A stretch of DNA of 52,894 bases from Fuerstiella sp. GTDB lineage: Bacteria > Planctomycetota > Planctomycetia > Planctomycetales > Planctomycetaceae. Made by a program: the position numbers and the translations under genes. The stretch spans positions 1 to 52,894 of the forward strand of contig JALHMY010000070.1 in assembly GCA_022843805.1 (NCBI GenBank), read 5' to 3'. Positions 33,440 through 42,182 of the stretch are shown one piece after another. Numbering within the stretch: the first letter of the stretch is position 1; each line of letters starts with the position of its first letter. The notes beneath the pieces were generated by a model that was given only the letters and a program-made list of their open reading frames with translations, did no database searches and had not been told where the DNA came from.

Positions 33440-34537
33440 TCAGCGACGAACGATTGCTTCAAGGTCGCGGTTTGTACGGCGTTTCCAGATAAAGCCGTCC
33501 AGAATGTAATGCGTCAGCTGAGGCACAGCGAGCAGCGGGACCAGAATCCATTCCGGCGCGTTCAGACAGGCGAAGGATCCGAAGAGCCATGAACGTTCCT
33601 GCCAGACTCCATTGTCCCACAGGAATTCTTCCACGTATGCCAGCAGCCAGACGATCGCAAGAAAGGTAACGCTCCCGAATCGGCGCGGAGGAATGGAGGT
33701 GTCGGTTGCCGACTTCGTTCGCTGTGTGCGATATACCAGCACCAGATACGGGACACCGTGGATGATTACGTTCGTCACGGTAAACGCATAGTCAGAATTC
33801 ATCGCAACGATGCCGACATACCAGCAGATGGCAGTCGTAGCCACCACCAGATCCTTTCCCGGGTTGTACTCATGAGCTGCGATTGCTCTCCACATTGAGC
33901 GAATTGCATACAAACCCAAAGCCAGCCAATAGCACGGCTGCAGCACCTCTGCAATCAACGCAGGAAGCCTGAAGAAATCGCCCTCCTGAAACCAGTGGAA
34001 CCTGCGAGGTGACGCTGCATGCCAGTGAGCCAGCGGATACATGGTAGCCAGATAAATGGCTGCCGTATCCACCCAGCGACCAGCACGAGTTTGTTCACCC
34101 GCTTTTGCCCGATACAACGCAACCCAACCGTATTGCTGACGCACAAAATGGAAGACGGCGAGGTACGCGAGCAGTCGCCAGAACGTTCCGGAATTTTCAG
34201 AGTACACCGCCGCGCCAATGACGAACGCCAGCAGTGGGGTGAGCAGGTAGAGCCACGGTCGACGCTGTCGTTCCTCCTGATCAAAGTAAACCCGAAACCC
34301 GGTCGCATAGACATGCGCAACATCGATCAGAAGGACCGCGGCGATCCACAACCAGTCCGGGGTGTCACCGCTGAGCCACTGCAATTCATGCCCTGCCGCC
34401 AGCAGCAGCAAGGCGATCGCAGCGCTTCCACCAAACATTGAGAGATCTGTTGCGGCATCGAACAGCCAGGGAATCGACAGCGCCCCTGAATTTACAGATT
34501 TCCCGGAGTTCATCGACGCAGCCCTCGTGTCTTTCAC
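33440..34537 (-). CDS. Polytopic membrane protein, last gene of the polyamine-like operon
   Basis: The family is not recognised. It has 365 residues, with about eight hydrophobic segments, many His/Trp/Tyr residues near helix ends (HVYATGFRVYFDQEERQRRPW, FHFVRQQYGW, LTHYILDGFIWK) and a short basic C-terminus. Conserved-looking His residues inside the membrane suggest metal or cofactor binding, as in fatty-acid desaturase-like or DUF-type membrane proteins, but this is only a resemblance. The GTG start overlaps the upstream oxidase stop (GTGA), so it is translationally coupled to it. It ends 3 nt from the convergent DUF1573 gene. Confidence 0.75.
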   Translation of the reverse strand: MKDTRAASMNSGKSVNSGALSIPWLFDAATDLSMFGGSAAIALLLLAAGHELQWLSGDTPDWLWIAAVLLIDVAHVYATGFRVYFDQEERQRRPWLYLLTPLLAFVIGAAVYSENSGTFWRLLAYLAVFHFVRQQYGWVALYRAKAGEQTRAGRWVDTAAIYLATMYPLAHWHAASPRRFHWFQEGDFFRLPALIAEVLQPCYWLALGLYAIRSMWRAIAAHEYNPGKDLVVATTAICWYVGIVAMNSDYAFTVTNVIIHGVPYLVLVYRTQRTKSATDTSIPPRRFGSVTFLAIVWLLAYVEEFLWDNGVWQERSWLFGSFACLNAPEWILVPLLAVPQLTHYILDGFIWKRRTNRDLEAIVRR

Positions 34538-36237
34538 TTTGCTGCACCAGCTGAAGCTGAATTCTCACGGGCCGCCATAACTTCGTTTGCAGCTCGCACG
34601 CCATGATAGAATGCTTCTTCCATCAGAGCGAGTCCGCTAAGGTCGGTACCCGCAAAATGTACATTGCCGACGGGTTCTGCTGCCAGAGGCCGGTCCGAGC
34701 CCCATATGAAACCGGGGCGAGGCTGAATCATGGCATGCCCCCAAAACAGCACGTCCAGTTTCGAAAGACATTCGCCCAGATCCGGATGCACAGGCCTGAG
34801 ATCCTGCAGGATGACTTCGGCCCATTGTTCCCAGGTGGCGGCGAGCAGTCGTTTGCGATCCTCCGACGGCAAAGGATCGCAAAGAGGGTAGTACCAGGTC
34901 AGAACCGTGGGACCAAAGTCTGAACCGACCTGATGTGTTGCCACAATATATCCCAAATAATCACTTCTATATATAACGTTGTCCCACGACAGCGGCGCAC
35001 CAGCCGATGCTGGTCGTTTTGACAGATGAAGATTGGCTACCACCCAGGCTCCGTACTGAAACCTTCGGACCGATTCGATCCGCTCTGTCGGCTGATCCGC
35101 AAGCACGTGCGGCGTTAAGAACTGCGGAGCTGCAAAGATCACGTGACGTGCGGTCCATGTCTCTTTCGAATCGCTGTCGGGATTCCAGACATGAATCACC
35201 GATTGCTGATCCGAACGGCCATCGCCGGGAATGATGCGTATCACCGGTCGACTGGTCTCAATCTTTTCTGAAAACTGCGACGACAGATGTTGCACGATCG
35301 CTCCATTCCCGGCAGACCATGTCAGCAGTGCCGGCTCGGAATCACCTGAATTCTTCAGACGCGACGCGAAGTAGAACATCATGGCCCACGCACTGGTCTG
35401 CTCGATCGTCAGACCATAATCATCGCGACAGCAATAATCGACGAGCCACAGCAGCGGCTGCGACGAAAATCCCTGCTCGCTCAGCCAGGCCGCCGCTGTG
35501 ATTTGATCCAGTTTCAGTACATCCGGGTCCTGAGAACAGTGTGCCACCGGAATCACAAACGCCCGGTTTCCATGAGCGTCACGCCAGTCGATCCAGCGAC
35601 TAACTATTTCACGAAACCGGCTCCATTCCTTCAGATCCGATTCCGTGGCTATCGAGCGGGGATACAAGTCATCCAGCCATTCGCCGTTAACGAACAATCG
35701 CTCGTGCGGCTCGCGGCAGGAAACGCCTTCCACTGCAATCAGAGTCCTGTCGCCCTCAGTCACCTGTACCGCCAGCATCTCACGAAACAGCGTGACAAGA
35801 TCCGTGTTACTCACATCCGGAAGCGGAACATAGTGTGCGCCCCATGGAAACTCGGTCACATCGCAGGTGCCGGAACGTGAAGTTCCGCCAGCGACCTGTT
35901 CCAGTTCAAAAATGCGGAATGAACTCAGTCCGGATCGTTTCAGTTGCCACGCCGCCGACAAACCTGCAATCCCCGCACCAACAATGGCCACTTCCACGTT
36001 CCGTACACTGCCATCAGAATCCAAATTCGCATTAGTTGCATCGATCGCCTCCCCTGCTTCCAGCGAATGGTCGCGGAGCTGATGACCGAGTGTCATTCCC
36101 GGCTTCAGCAGGTCGCCAGTGAGTCCTGCAACAACCTGCTGACAACCGGTGAAGCGGGACGCAGTGGCCGCGGCAAGTGAAGTCAGCAGCCAGTCGCGAC
36201 GTGAAAAACGGCCCTCCGGAATCCCCGCGTGGTTCAT
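34534..36237 (-). CDS. Tat-exported FAD-dependent amine oxidase-like protein
   Basis: This 567-residue flavoprotein has a twin-arginine signal (FSRRDWLLTSLAAATASR) ending near a Cys (FTGC), which might also be lipidated. The dinucleotide-binding motif EVAIVGAGIAGLSAAWQLK lies near residue 80, followed by ELEQVAGGTSRSG and, at the C-terminus, VGNVHFAGTDLSGLALME, the FAD-ribityl region of the amine oxidase (MAO/polyamine oxidase) family. It presumably folds with FAD in the cytosol and is exported. The ATG at 36237 overlaps the stop of the spermidine-synthase-like gene (ATGA), which argues for it over the GTG at 36252. Polyamine or aminopropyl-product oxidation is inferred from the neighbours. 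Confidence 0.85.
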   Translation of the reverse strand: MNHAGIPEGRFSRRDWLLTSLAAATASRFTGCQQVVAGLTGDLLKPGMTLGHQLRDHSLEAGEAIDATNANLDSDGSVRNVEVAIVGAGIAGLSAAWQLKRSGLSSFRIFELEQVAGGTSRSGTCDVTEFPWGAHYVPLPDVSNTDLVTLFREMLAVQVTEGDRTLIAVEGVSCREPHERLFVNGEWLDDLYPRSIATESDLKEWSRFREIVSRWIDWRDAHGNRAFVIPVAHCSQDPDVLKLDQITAAAWLSEQGFSSQPLLWLVDYCCRDDYGLTIEQTSAWAMMFYFASRLKNSGDSEPALLTWSAGNGAIVQHLSSQFSEKIETSRPVIRIIPGDGRSDQQSVIHVWNPDSDSKETWTARHVIFAAPQFLTPHVLADQPTERIESVRRFQYGAWVVANLHLSKRPASAGAPLSWDNVIYRSDYLGYIVATHQVGSDFGPTVLTWYYPLCDPLPSEDRKRLLAATWEQWAEVILQDLRPVHPDLGECLSKLDVLFWGHAMIQPRPGFIWGSDRPLAAEPVGNVHFAGTDLSGLALMEEAFYHGVRAANEVMAARENSASAGAAK

Positions 36238-37760
36238 TCCAGAAGTCTCCACTCCTGCTCGTAGTACTGGACCAGAGCCTGGTTGTTGAGTCGATTCACT
36301 TCGCTGTCATGTCGCGTCAGATCGTTTGGCATTGAGAACAAAGTGGACATCGTCCGGGAATTCAGGAATCGCAAAGGCTGTCTGAGATCCTCGGCCAGAA
36401 TGGGTTCCGATTCCAGGGGAAATTTGCTGGCAAGCGCAAATCCCCAGATGCCGAACGTCGGCACGGAGGCATGGTATGGCTGCACGTGAAACCCGGCATC
36501 TTCCATTGTGTTCAGGATACACCAATACGACTGCGGTGCGACAAGCGGCGACGTGCACTGGATACCGATCCTGCCGTCGTCTGCCAGCAATCTGTGAATT
36601 CGCCGATAGAAATAGCTGGTATAAAGTTTGCCAACCGAGAACGAGCTGGGGTCCGGAAAATCGATCAGAATCACATCGAAAGGCTCACCCGTCTGCTGTC
36701 CAGCCCAGACAAACGCATCGGAATTAATCACTTTGACCCTGGGATCTGACAGTGCCTGTTGCGACAGGTCAGCCAGTGGCGGAAAGCGATCAGCCAGTGT
36801 TGTCATTGAAGGATCCAGATCGACCAGCGATACCTGTTCCACCGATGGGTGTTTCAGGACCTCTCGAACAGCCAGCCCGTCACCGCCGCCAAGCACAAGA
36901 ATCCGCTTCGGTGTATTCACGGCTGACATCGGCGGATGAGTAAGCGCTTCGTGATAGCGGTATTCATCGGTCGAGTTGAATTGCAGGTGACCATTCAGGA
37001 ACAACTGAAATCCAGTCCGATTCTTTGTGATCAGAATCCGCTGATATGGTGACGTTTCTGCATACACAATGGATGCTGACAACTGTTGTTCTTCAGAATA
37101 TCGAGTCAGTGTATCAGCTTTAACAATCCCGGCAGTCAGCAGTCCAATAATCAGCACTCCTCGCCCTCGAAGTCCGCCTGCTCGGCGAGCTGTCATAAGG
37201 GGGCGGAGAAGAAAACTGCCCCAGATGCCTACTGCGGCATTCAGAATACCGAACACCAGCGACGTGCGAACCAGCCCAAGGCTGGGAACAAGCAGGATTG
37301 GGAACATCAGCGACGCCAGCAATGCACCGATATAGTCAAACGTCAGAACTCGCGAAACCAGATCGTCGAAGTCCACGTGTTCCTTCAGGATCCGCATCAG
37401 CAACGGCAGCTCAAGTCCAACCAGAGTACCAATAACAAACACCATCCCAAACAGCAGTGGACGAAACCAGTCGATCGCACCGAACGCCACAAACAGCAGC
37501 GGCGCCGAGAATCCTCCGACCATCGCGACAGCCAGCTCCACTTCAATAAAGCAGGCTGCCAGTTGTCGAGTGATGTATTTCGACAGCCAGGCTCCAACGC
37601 CCATCGCCGAGAGATAAAGACCAATCACCAGTGAGAACTGCGTGACAGAATCGCCCAGCAGATAACTGGCCAGCGTGCCAGCCAGCAGTTCGTAAATCAG
37701 TCCGCAGGTCGCGACAATCAGCACGTTCAGATACAAAAGAAACAGCGGTGCCCGATCCAT
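36234..37760 (-). CDS. Membrane-embedded spermidine-synthase-like aminopropyltransferase
   Basis: This 508-residue protein has an N-terminal part with about seven membrane helices (residues 1-215) and a C-terminal spermidine synthase fold. The nucleotide-binding motif is LVLGGGDGLAVREVLKH, with VSLVDLDPSM as motif II. The catalytic-region Asp is in VILIDFPDPSSFSVGKLYTS, which corresponds to D-x-x-D-P-x-x-P in SpeE. It belongs with the 'spermidine synthase with N-terminal membrane domain' group (COG4262 type). It would transfer the aminopropyl group of decarboxylated SAM, made by the SpeD encoded upstream, to an acceptor at the membrane. The acceptor is not known. The gap to the DUF350 gene is 3 nt. 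Confidence 0.88.
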   Translation of the reverse strand: MDRAPLFLLYLNVLIVATCGLIYELLAGTLASYLLGDSVTQFSLVIGLYLSAMGVGAWLSKYITRQLAACFIEVELAVAMVGGFSAPLLFVAFGAIDWFRPLLFGMVFVIGTLVGLELPLLMRILKEHVDFDDLVSRVLTFDYIGALLASLMFPILLVPSLGLVRTSLVFGILNAAVGIWGSFLLRPLMTARRAGGLRGRGVLIIGLLTAGIVKADTLTRYSEEQQLSASIVYAETSPYQRILITKNRTGFQLFLNGHLQFNSTDEYRYHEALTHPPMSAVNTPKRILVLGGGDGLAVREVLKHPSVEQVSLVDLDPSMTTLADRFPPLADLSQQALSDPRVKVINSDAFVWAGQQTGEPFDVILIDFPDPSSFSVGKLYTSYFYRRIHRLLADDGRIGIQCTSPLVAPQSYWCILNTMEDAGFHVQPYHASVPTFGIWGFALASKFPLESEPILAEDLRQPLRFLNSRTMSTLFSMPNDLTRHDSEVNRLNNQALVQYYEQEWRLLE

Positions 37761-37763
37761 GAC

Positions 37764-38054
37764 CTATCCCAAAATCGCTGCTGCGATGATAATGGACAGT
37801 CCAAGAATGACGGATGACACAAGAATCGCCAGTGCAACGTTCTGATCTTCTTCAATCTCCTTCACGATGCAGAAGGGGCTAAATCGGGCGATCAGCATAA
37901 AACTGCACGTAAGCACAATGACGCCCACAGCTGCAAACACGACTGCTGCGACAAGGTGACGAATCAGGGTTGGCCCTCCAACATCGATAGCGGGCAATTG
38001 TTCGGTCATCTGAGCCAGCAGAGGAGCACCAAATTCAGATATCATATCCATCAT
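37764..38054 (-). CDS. DUF350 membrane protein
   Basis: This is a 96-residue protein with two main hydrophobic stretches (LIRHLVAAVVFAAVGVIVLTC and LAILVSSVILGLSIIIAAAIL) separated by a charged loop (KEIEEDQNVA). It fits the DUF350 family (YjfL-like), which typically has paired helices with acidic residues between them. The ATG 38054 overlaps the stop of the 51-residue protein (ATGA). An earlier in-frame codon at 38219 would add 55 residues but would overlap that gene out of frame and is not supported. The function is unknown. The family often sits near DUF4178, PspA-type and polyamine-type genes. Confidence 0.82.
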   Translation of the reverse strand: MMDMISEFGAPLLAQMTEQLPAIDVGGPTLIRHLVAAVVFAAVGVIVLTCSFMLIARFSPFCIVKEIEEDQNVALAILVSSVILGLSIIIAAAILG

Positions 38055-38206
38055 TTTCCAATCCCCCAAAAGCCGCCACTGCTGCGTCCCGAACTTTGAA
38101 AATTGCCGGACGGCAGTTTCCAGCCAGACAGCACTCCCACCACAAACATCACACATAAAAAGCTGCCCACAATCAGATACAGCTTTGACAAAAAAGACTT
38201 CAGCAC
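38051..38206 (-). CDS. 51-residue single-pass membrane protein in the polyamine-like operon
   Basis: A short gene lies in the 205-nt gap between DUF4178 and DUF350. It starts GTGCTGAAGTCTTTTTTG at 38206 after a GGGAGAGG ribosome site and ends at TGA 38053-38051. The product starts LKSFLSKLYLIVGSF (after the initiator), has one ~20-residue membrane helix, and ends with a Gly/Ser-rich tail (SSGRSSGGFWGIGK). The stop overlaps the DUF350 ATG by 4 nt, a strong sign of real translation. I do not know a family for it. It may be a subunit or assembly factor of the DUF350/DUF4178 membrane complex. Confidence 0.7.
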   Translation of the reverse strand: MLKSFLSKLYLIVGSFLCVMFVVGVLSGWKLPSGNFQSSGRSSGGFWGIGK

Positions 38207-38259
38207 GATCCTCTCCCACTGGTTCTCATGGGCGAAAGTTTTTCCATGGCTGATCCGGC

Positions 38260-39816
38260 CTAATCTCTGGAATACGGACTATGATCGCTGTCCGCCCAGC
38301 GCTGAACTTCGAAATTGCTCAAATACAACATCGTGCCACCCGGGATTATCGAGATCAGACCCAGCATGATCAGGAGAAATCCTGTATCAACATTCTTAAG
38401 CATCAGTCGGTCCAGCGTAAAGTAGATGACCGATATTGTCACCACGAACAGCATCCACAGCGGATACACACCTTCGGTATTCGGTCGCGGCTGAATGGTT
38501 CCCACCCCCAGTGGCTCGTCAGCAATCTTAAGCCTGAATACCTCGTTCAGTTCCTCCACTGTCATATAGGTTCCCAGTGAAACATTGAGTTCGCTGTTGT
38601 TTCCATCGTTCGAGAGTTCAAATGACAGCATCTGAGGCGGGTTGATGAAATCGGCCGTTTCGACGGTGTCACCCACGGAAACCTTCCAGTAGAACTCTCC
38701 GACTACGTAGCGCACATGCGCATTACCACGATCGTAAAGCTTAAATTCCTGACCTTTATACCTTGCCTGTGTCTGACTTCGCGAGGCTTCGTGAGGAGCG
38801 ACAGGTTCTACAAACGACCAGTGCTTCTTATTACACACCAGCCAGCGAAATTCCGCATCTGCGCTGTAAAGCAGGTACTCCGTCCACGGAAAGGTCGTTT
38901 CCTGCCAGACCGCGAATCGTTCCATGAAACCTATGACGGTGTACTCAACCCCGTTGATCGTCCCCACGCTTCCCAGCGGAATTTTTGGTTTCACTCGCCG
39001 TGTGTCCAGCGACTGCAGATACTGCAGTTTTCCATGGGCACATTCCAGCAGACTATTGCAGTGGGGACAGCCCACTCGCTGAGTCTGGTCAGGCGCTTTT
39101 AACTCCAGAGCACCGCCGCAGTGCGGACAGTTAAGTGACAGTGCCGTAATTCGACGAATCGCATCTTCCGGGTCCTCTCCCGTCCATCCCCCCGACGAAA
39201 TACCGATTTCCGCCAGCGACACTTCCTGACCAAGAAACAGCCGAACCGGGGAGGCATTGTAGTCCAGAGTGGCGAATCCGCCCTTGTCGGTATGCAGATC
39301 TGCAAATCGATGCGGACGATCGGGCAAAAACGGCCAGGGAATCTCGCCTTCTGCAGAGCCCGTTGTTGCAACACCGACTTCTCCAACAGTGAATGCTCCG
39401 CGACCTCCCAAAGTGATCTGATGTCCGGGCGTCAGCGAGTCGTGGTCAGGAAGGTTAATTCTGGCTTTTAACTTCTTTTCGAAGGTCAGATACCTTTTGC
39501 CCTGAGCCTCCGCCAGCCAGCCCGGTTTCCCGCTTGAAAACGACAGATACCACTCGTCCCACGTTCCGCCTGCAGGATGATGGTACTGGACTCGACCAAT
39601 CACTTCGAATCCATGGCCATGAAAAGCTCCCGTCGATCCCAGTTCAATCGGGGATGTCGTTTCGACCAGATCCGAAACTCGACCATGATCGGCGACTGAC
39701 TTGTCGCCTCGCGCAACCACACATCTGCAAAACGGACAGACTGTGACCAGCGATGTGCTGACCCGAAATTCCACCGGCCCCCCGCAGGACGGACATGCGG
39801 CTGCGCGAGTCTTCAT
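38260..39816 (-). CDS. DUF4178 protein with N-terminal zinc ribbon and C-terminal membrane helices
   Basis: This 518-residue protein begins with a zinc ribbon (CPSCGG...CPFCR), then a DUF4178 domain (GFEVIGRVQY, WDEWYLSFSSGKPGWLAEAQ), a second zinc ribbon in the middle (CPHCGG...CPHCN) and a second DUF4178 domain (VEYTVIGFMERF, WTEYLLYSADAEFRWLVCN). Two membrane helices lie near the C-terminus (about residues 445-500). The duplicated ribbon-DUF4178 unit suggests one ancestral tandem. DUF4178 proteins are of unknown function and recur near SpeD/DUF350 genes. The ATG abuts the speD stop with no gap. Confidence 0.88.
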   Translation of the reverse strand: MKTRAAACPSCGGPVEFRVSTSLVTVCPFCRCVVARGDKSVADHGRVSDLVETTSPIELGSTGAFHGHGFEVIGRVQYHHPAGGTWDEWYLSFSSGKPGWLAEAQGKRYLTFEKKLKARINLPDHDSLTPGHQITLGGRGAFTVGEVGVATTGSAEGEIPWPFLPDRPHRFADLHTDKGGFATLDYNASPVRLFLGQEVSLAEIGISSGGWTGEDPEDAIRRITALSLNCPHCGGALELKAPDQTQRVGCPHCNSLLECAHGKLQYLQSLDTRRVKPKIPLGSVGTINGVEYTVIGFMERFAVWQETTFPWTEYLLYSADAEFRWLVCNKKHWSFVEPVAPHEASRSQTQARYKGQEFKLYDRGNAHVRYVVGEFYWKVSVGDTVETADFINPPQMLSFELSNDGNNSELNVSLGTYMTVEELNEVFRLKIADEPLGVGTIQPRPNTEGVYPLWMLFVVTISVIYFTLDRLMLKNVDTGFLLIMLGLISIIPGGTMLYLSNFEVQRWADSDHSPYSRD

Positions 39817-40242
39817 TCAGGGGGCCTCCTGCTGTGACAGATACGCATCGCATGAATCAGACGACATCCCGACCGGAACCGGCCCTGCAATTCGCAATGC
39901 GGAATCCTGCAGTCCGCCACGCACGACTCGAGCAACAACCACATCACTCGCGCCGAACATTTCCTTCAAAGATGGCTGCCATGAGAATTCCCGTCGAGGC
40001 CGACAGCAATACAGATTCAGAGTCATCAGACCAAGCTCCGGAAATGTATGACACGCCAGATGCGATTCCGTGAGCAGATACAGCCCCGTGACTCCGCCGG
40101 GTGCCGGAAACTGGTGCCAGTGCGGTGAACCGATGACCTGAAGTGTGAGTTCGCGAACAACCGACTCGCAGAAACTCTGAACCTGCGGAAGACAGCAAAG
40201 CGATTCAGCAAGGCACCCGCGAGCATCAATGATCCATTCCAT
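39817..40242 (-). CDS. speD: S-adenosylmethionine decarboxylase
   Basis: SpeD makes decarboxylated SAM, the aminopropyl donor. The 141-residue protein matches the short prokaryotic (class 1B) form: Ser60 in TESHLACHTFPE is the residue processed to pyruvoyl, His65 is the processing/proton donor, and Cys80 (LNLYCC) stands 20 residues after the serine, as in characterised enzymes. I chose ATG 40242 because it leads into the usual N-terminus; an ORF can be extended to 40413 but the extra sequence is not like the family. It is the first gene of the seven-gene operon. Confidence 0.9.
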   Translation of the reverse strand: MEWIIDARGCLAESLCCLPQVQSFCESVVRELTLQVIGSPHWHQFPAPGGVTGLYLLTESHLACHTFPELGLMTLNLYCCRPRREFSWQPSLKEMFGASDVVVARVVRGGLQDSALRIAGPVPVGMSSDSCDAYLSQQEAP

Positions 40243-40516
40243 TCCGGTTGTCAGTCCATTCTGCTCCACCTGGTTCTTCCTCGTCGGCCTGTCTGCGTCA
40301 GAATTGAATTTCCAGAAGTGTCTGTGAACCTGCGGTTGACTCGACAAAGAGTCAGATCCCGACACCCATGCAAAGATCGTAACGCATGCCTGCTGCTGAA
40401 GCCAGTTCACCACAGCCAGCCATCAGAGGACAACGTACAATTTCAAACGATGGCCCGCTTCGAACGGCAGTCCGCCCGAAAAACAACGGCCGTCGGCCGC
40501 CTCGCCACTTCAGTTT

Positions 40517-42091
40517 TCAGCGCGAAGATGACCTCGTTCCCGCTTCAAATCGTCCGCTGTCAGCTCCCCCAACAAGCACATGCCCGGATAATGACCGCTG
40601 AGGGACAAAACAGACGACGTAAGTGTTGCGTCCGTTTTCAATATGCACTGGAAATCTGGTCAGGCCGGAACCGCCCGAAGTATCAAGGCTGGCCTCCCAG
40701 GTTCCCGCAGGCAGTTCTGAACGAGCGACCTCGATTCGGGCCGGCAGAAGTCGCCAGGATCGGGTATCCGGTTTCTCCATTGCTTCCCACGCGATGCCCG
40801 CCACATTAACTGCCAGATCCACGACAGTGTTGCGAGAAATCTTCTGAGCTTCCTTGGCCACGTAGACAACGCCCTTTTTGACGACCCGGCGAGTAATCGC
40901 TCTCGCCAGCTCTTCATCCCGATGTGCCTGATAATGTGCCTCCGCGACAGAATTGAGGTCCACCAGGGGATGAAACGCAAGCCTGGATTCCGTCGCCTGA
41001 GCACCCGCCGAACTGCCGCCGATACTGCATCGCAGGAATCCGGGCGGAGGACAGCCGGGAACAGGCTGGGGACGCGAAATCTTCACAGGAGCAATCGTTG
41101 GCGGAAGAGTATGTTTCCCCGTGATACTCAGAATACGGTCTGCAATTAAGAGTGACGCAGAACTCGGCGCAGAAGTCTCAGGCACCCATTCCGGAGCATT
41201 CCCCATGAAGGCGATAATATGCAGCGTCCCGTTTCCAGGCTGACACCGCGTCCCGATTTCACCACTATTGTCCATTGAAGCCCGCTGAACAAACTCAGGA
41301 TTCCAGAGGCCAATTTCACGAAGTGCCGCTTCCGTATCCTGATAACGCGAAGGACTCTCAGACTGCACGGAAGCTGACAGGTACGCACCCAGTGCCAAAG
41401 TCTGATCCGATGTTTCCACGGGCAGCAACGGCGGAACAGATTTTCCTGCACTGACGACGCCTGCCGTCGCCACGCTGTTGGCTGCCACGTTATGGGCTGC
41501 CACGCTGCCCGTCACAGGCTTCTGAAATCCCGCAGGCAGGACTTCATTGGCTGCCGGATCCTTTTGTTTTGCGGCCGCTTTCGCCAGATACTCCCGACGA
41601 GCATGAGAATGTTCGGTCAGCTGCATTGAATAGGCGAACGCATCCTGCCCGTCGTTCAGCAAACTGCTGATCAGCAGCACGTTCAGTGCCATCTGCTGTT
41701 CGAATTCCTTACCGGAAAATGCAACGGCCCGGTCATCTGTCAGCACAGAGCCCGCTTTTTCGGTGATGTCTGACTGTGAGAGATGCTCGAGCTCACGCCG
41801 GACCGTTCTCAGTGTCGCTTCCGCTTCTGCGGGGCGTCCGGCTGCCAGATCCACAATGGCATCGTCCAGCCGAATTAAATTTTGCTCGGCCCGCACCGAT
41901 TTCAGAGACTTCTCCAGGCTCAGATGGGACTGCTCCAGCTGGCCTGACGAAAACTTTGAAATGGCTTCCCGATGACTTTTTTGCCATGTCTGGCAACCGG
42001 CGGAAATCAGCAGCAGCACGGCTGCAGACGAAATCGCCAGACATCGTGTCCAGCTCCCATAATGCAAACAGGCAAATCCGTCAGCCATCAT
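40517..42091 (-). CDS. COG3014-like outer-membrane/periplasmic lipoprotein
   Basis: This 524-residue lipoprotein has signal LAISSAAVLLLISAGC with a lipobox Cys at 33. The N-terminal half is helical with TPR-like character (EAEATLRTVRRELEHL) and contains FEQQMALNVLLISSLLNDGQDAFA. The C-terminal half has RLAFHPLVDLNSVAEAHYQAHRDEELAR followed by Val-rich strands and a C-terminal beta region with LPARIEVARSELPAGTWE. This matches the pattern of COG3014 proteins, of unknown function, which in several lineages are encoded beside LpoB-like lipoproteins. The LpoB-like gene is indeed immediately upstream on the same strand. Confidence 0.7.
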   Translation of the reverse strand: MMADGFACLHYGSWTRCLAISSAAVLLLISAGCQTWQKSHREAISKFSSGQLEQSHLSLEKSLKSVRAEQNLIRLDDAIVDLAAGRPAEAEATLRTVRRELEHLSQSDITEKAGSVLTDDRAVAFSGKEFEQQMALNVLLISSLLNDGQDAFAYSMQLTEHSHARREYLAKAAAKQKDPAANEVLPAGFQKPVTGSVAAHNVAANSVATAGVVSAGKSVPPLLPVETSDQTLALGAYLSASVQSESPSRYQDTEAALREIGLWNPEFVQRASMDNSGEIGTRCQPGNGTLHIIAFMGNAPEWVPETSAPSSASLLIADRILSITGKHTLPPTIAPVKISRPQPVPGCPPPGFLRCSIGGSSAGAQATESRLAFHPLVDLNSVAEAHYQAHRDEELARAITRRVVKKGVVYVAKEAQKISRNTVVDLAVNVAGIAWEAMEKPDTRSWRLLPARIEVARSELPAGTWEASLDTSGGSGLTRFPVHIENGRNTYVVCFVPQRSLSGHVLVGGADSGRFEAGTRSSSR

Positions 42092-42136
42092 AGTGAGGCC
42101 TCATTTCGGCCATTGTGATTCTGAAATGACGGATAC

Positions 42137-42171
42137 ATCATGAACAGCTGGATCATGAACAGCCGGATCAT
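42137..42171. repeat. 15-bp direct repeat
   Basis: ATCATGAACAGCTGG (42137-42151) is followed by ATCATGAACAGCCGG (42152-42166) and the start of a third unit ATCATGGAG. It lies in the short gap between the LpoB-like and COG3014-like genes. Confidence 0.6.
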
Positions 42172-42182
42172 GGAGAAGGGTA

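Noticed and set aside
37086..37634. Plus-strand open frame opposite the spermidine-synthase-like gene
   Set aside because: It is Gln/Asn/His-rich, a typical shadow of a membrane protein read on the other strand.
38051..38219. Extended DUF350 start at 38219
   Set aside because: The added 55 residues are the out-of-frame reading of the 51-residue membrane protein gene, which has the better ribosome site and overlap.
40243..40413. Extended speD N-terminus
   Set aside because: The extra residues do not match the short class 1B enzyme, and the ATG at 40242 gives the standard N-terminus with Ser/His/Cys at the expected spacing.
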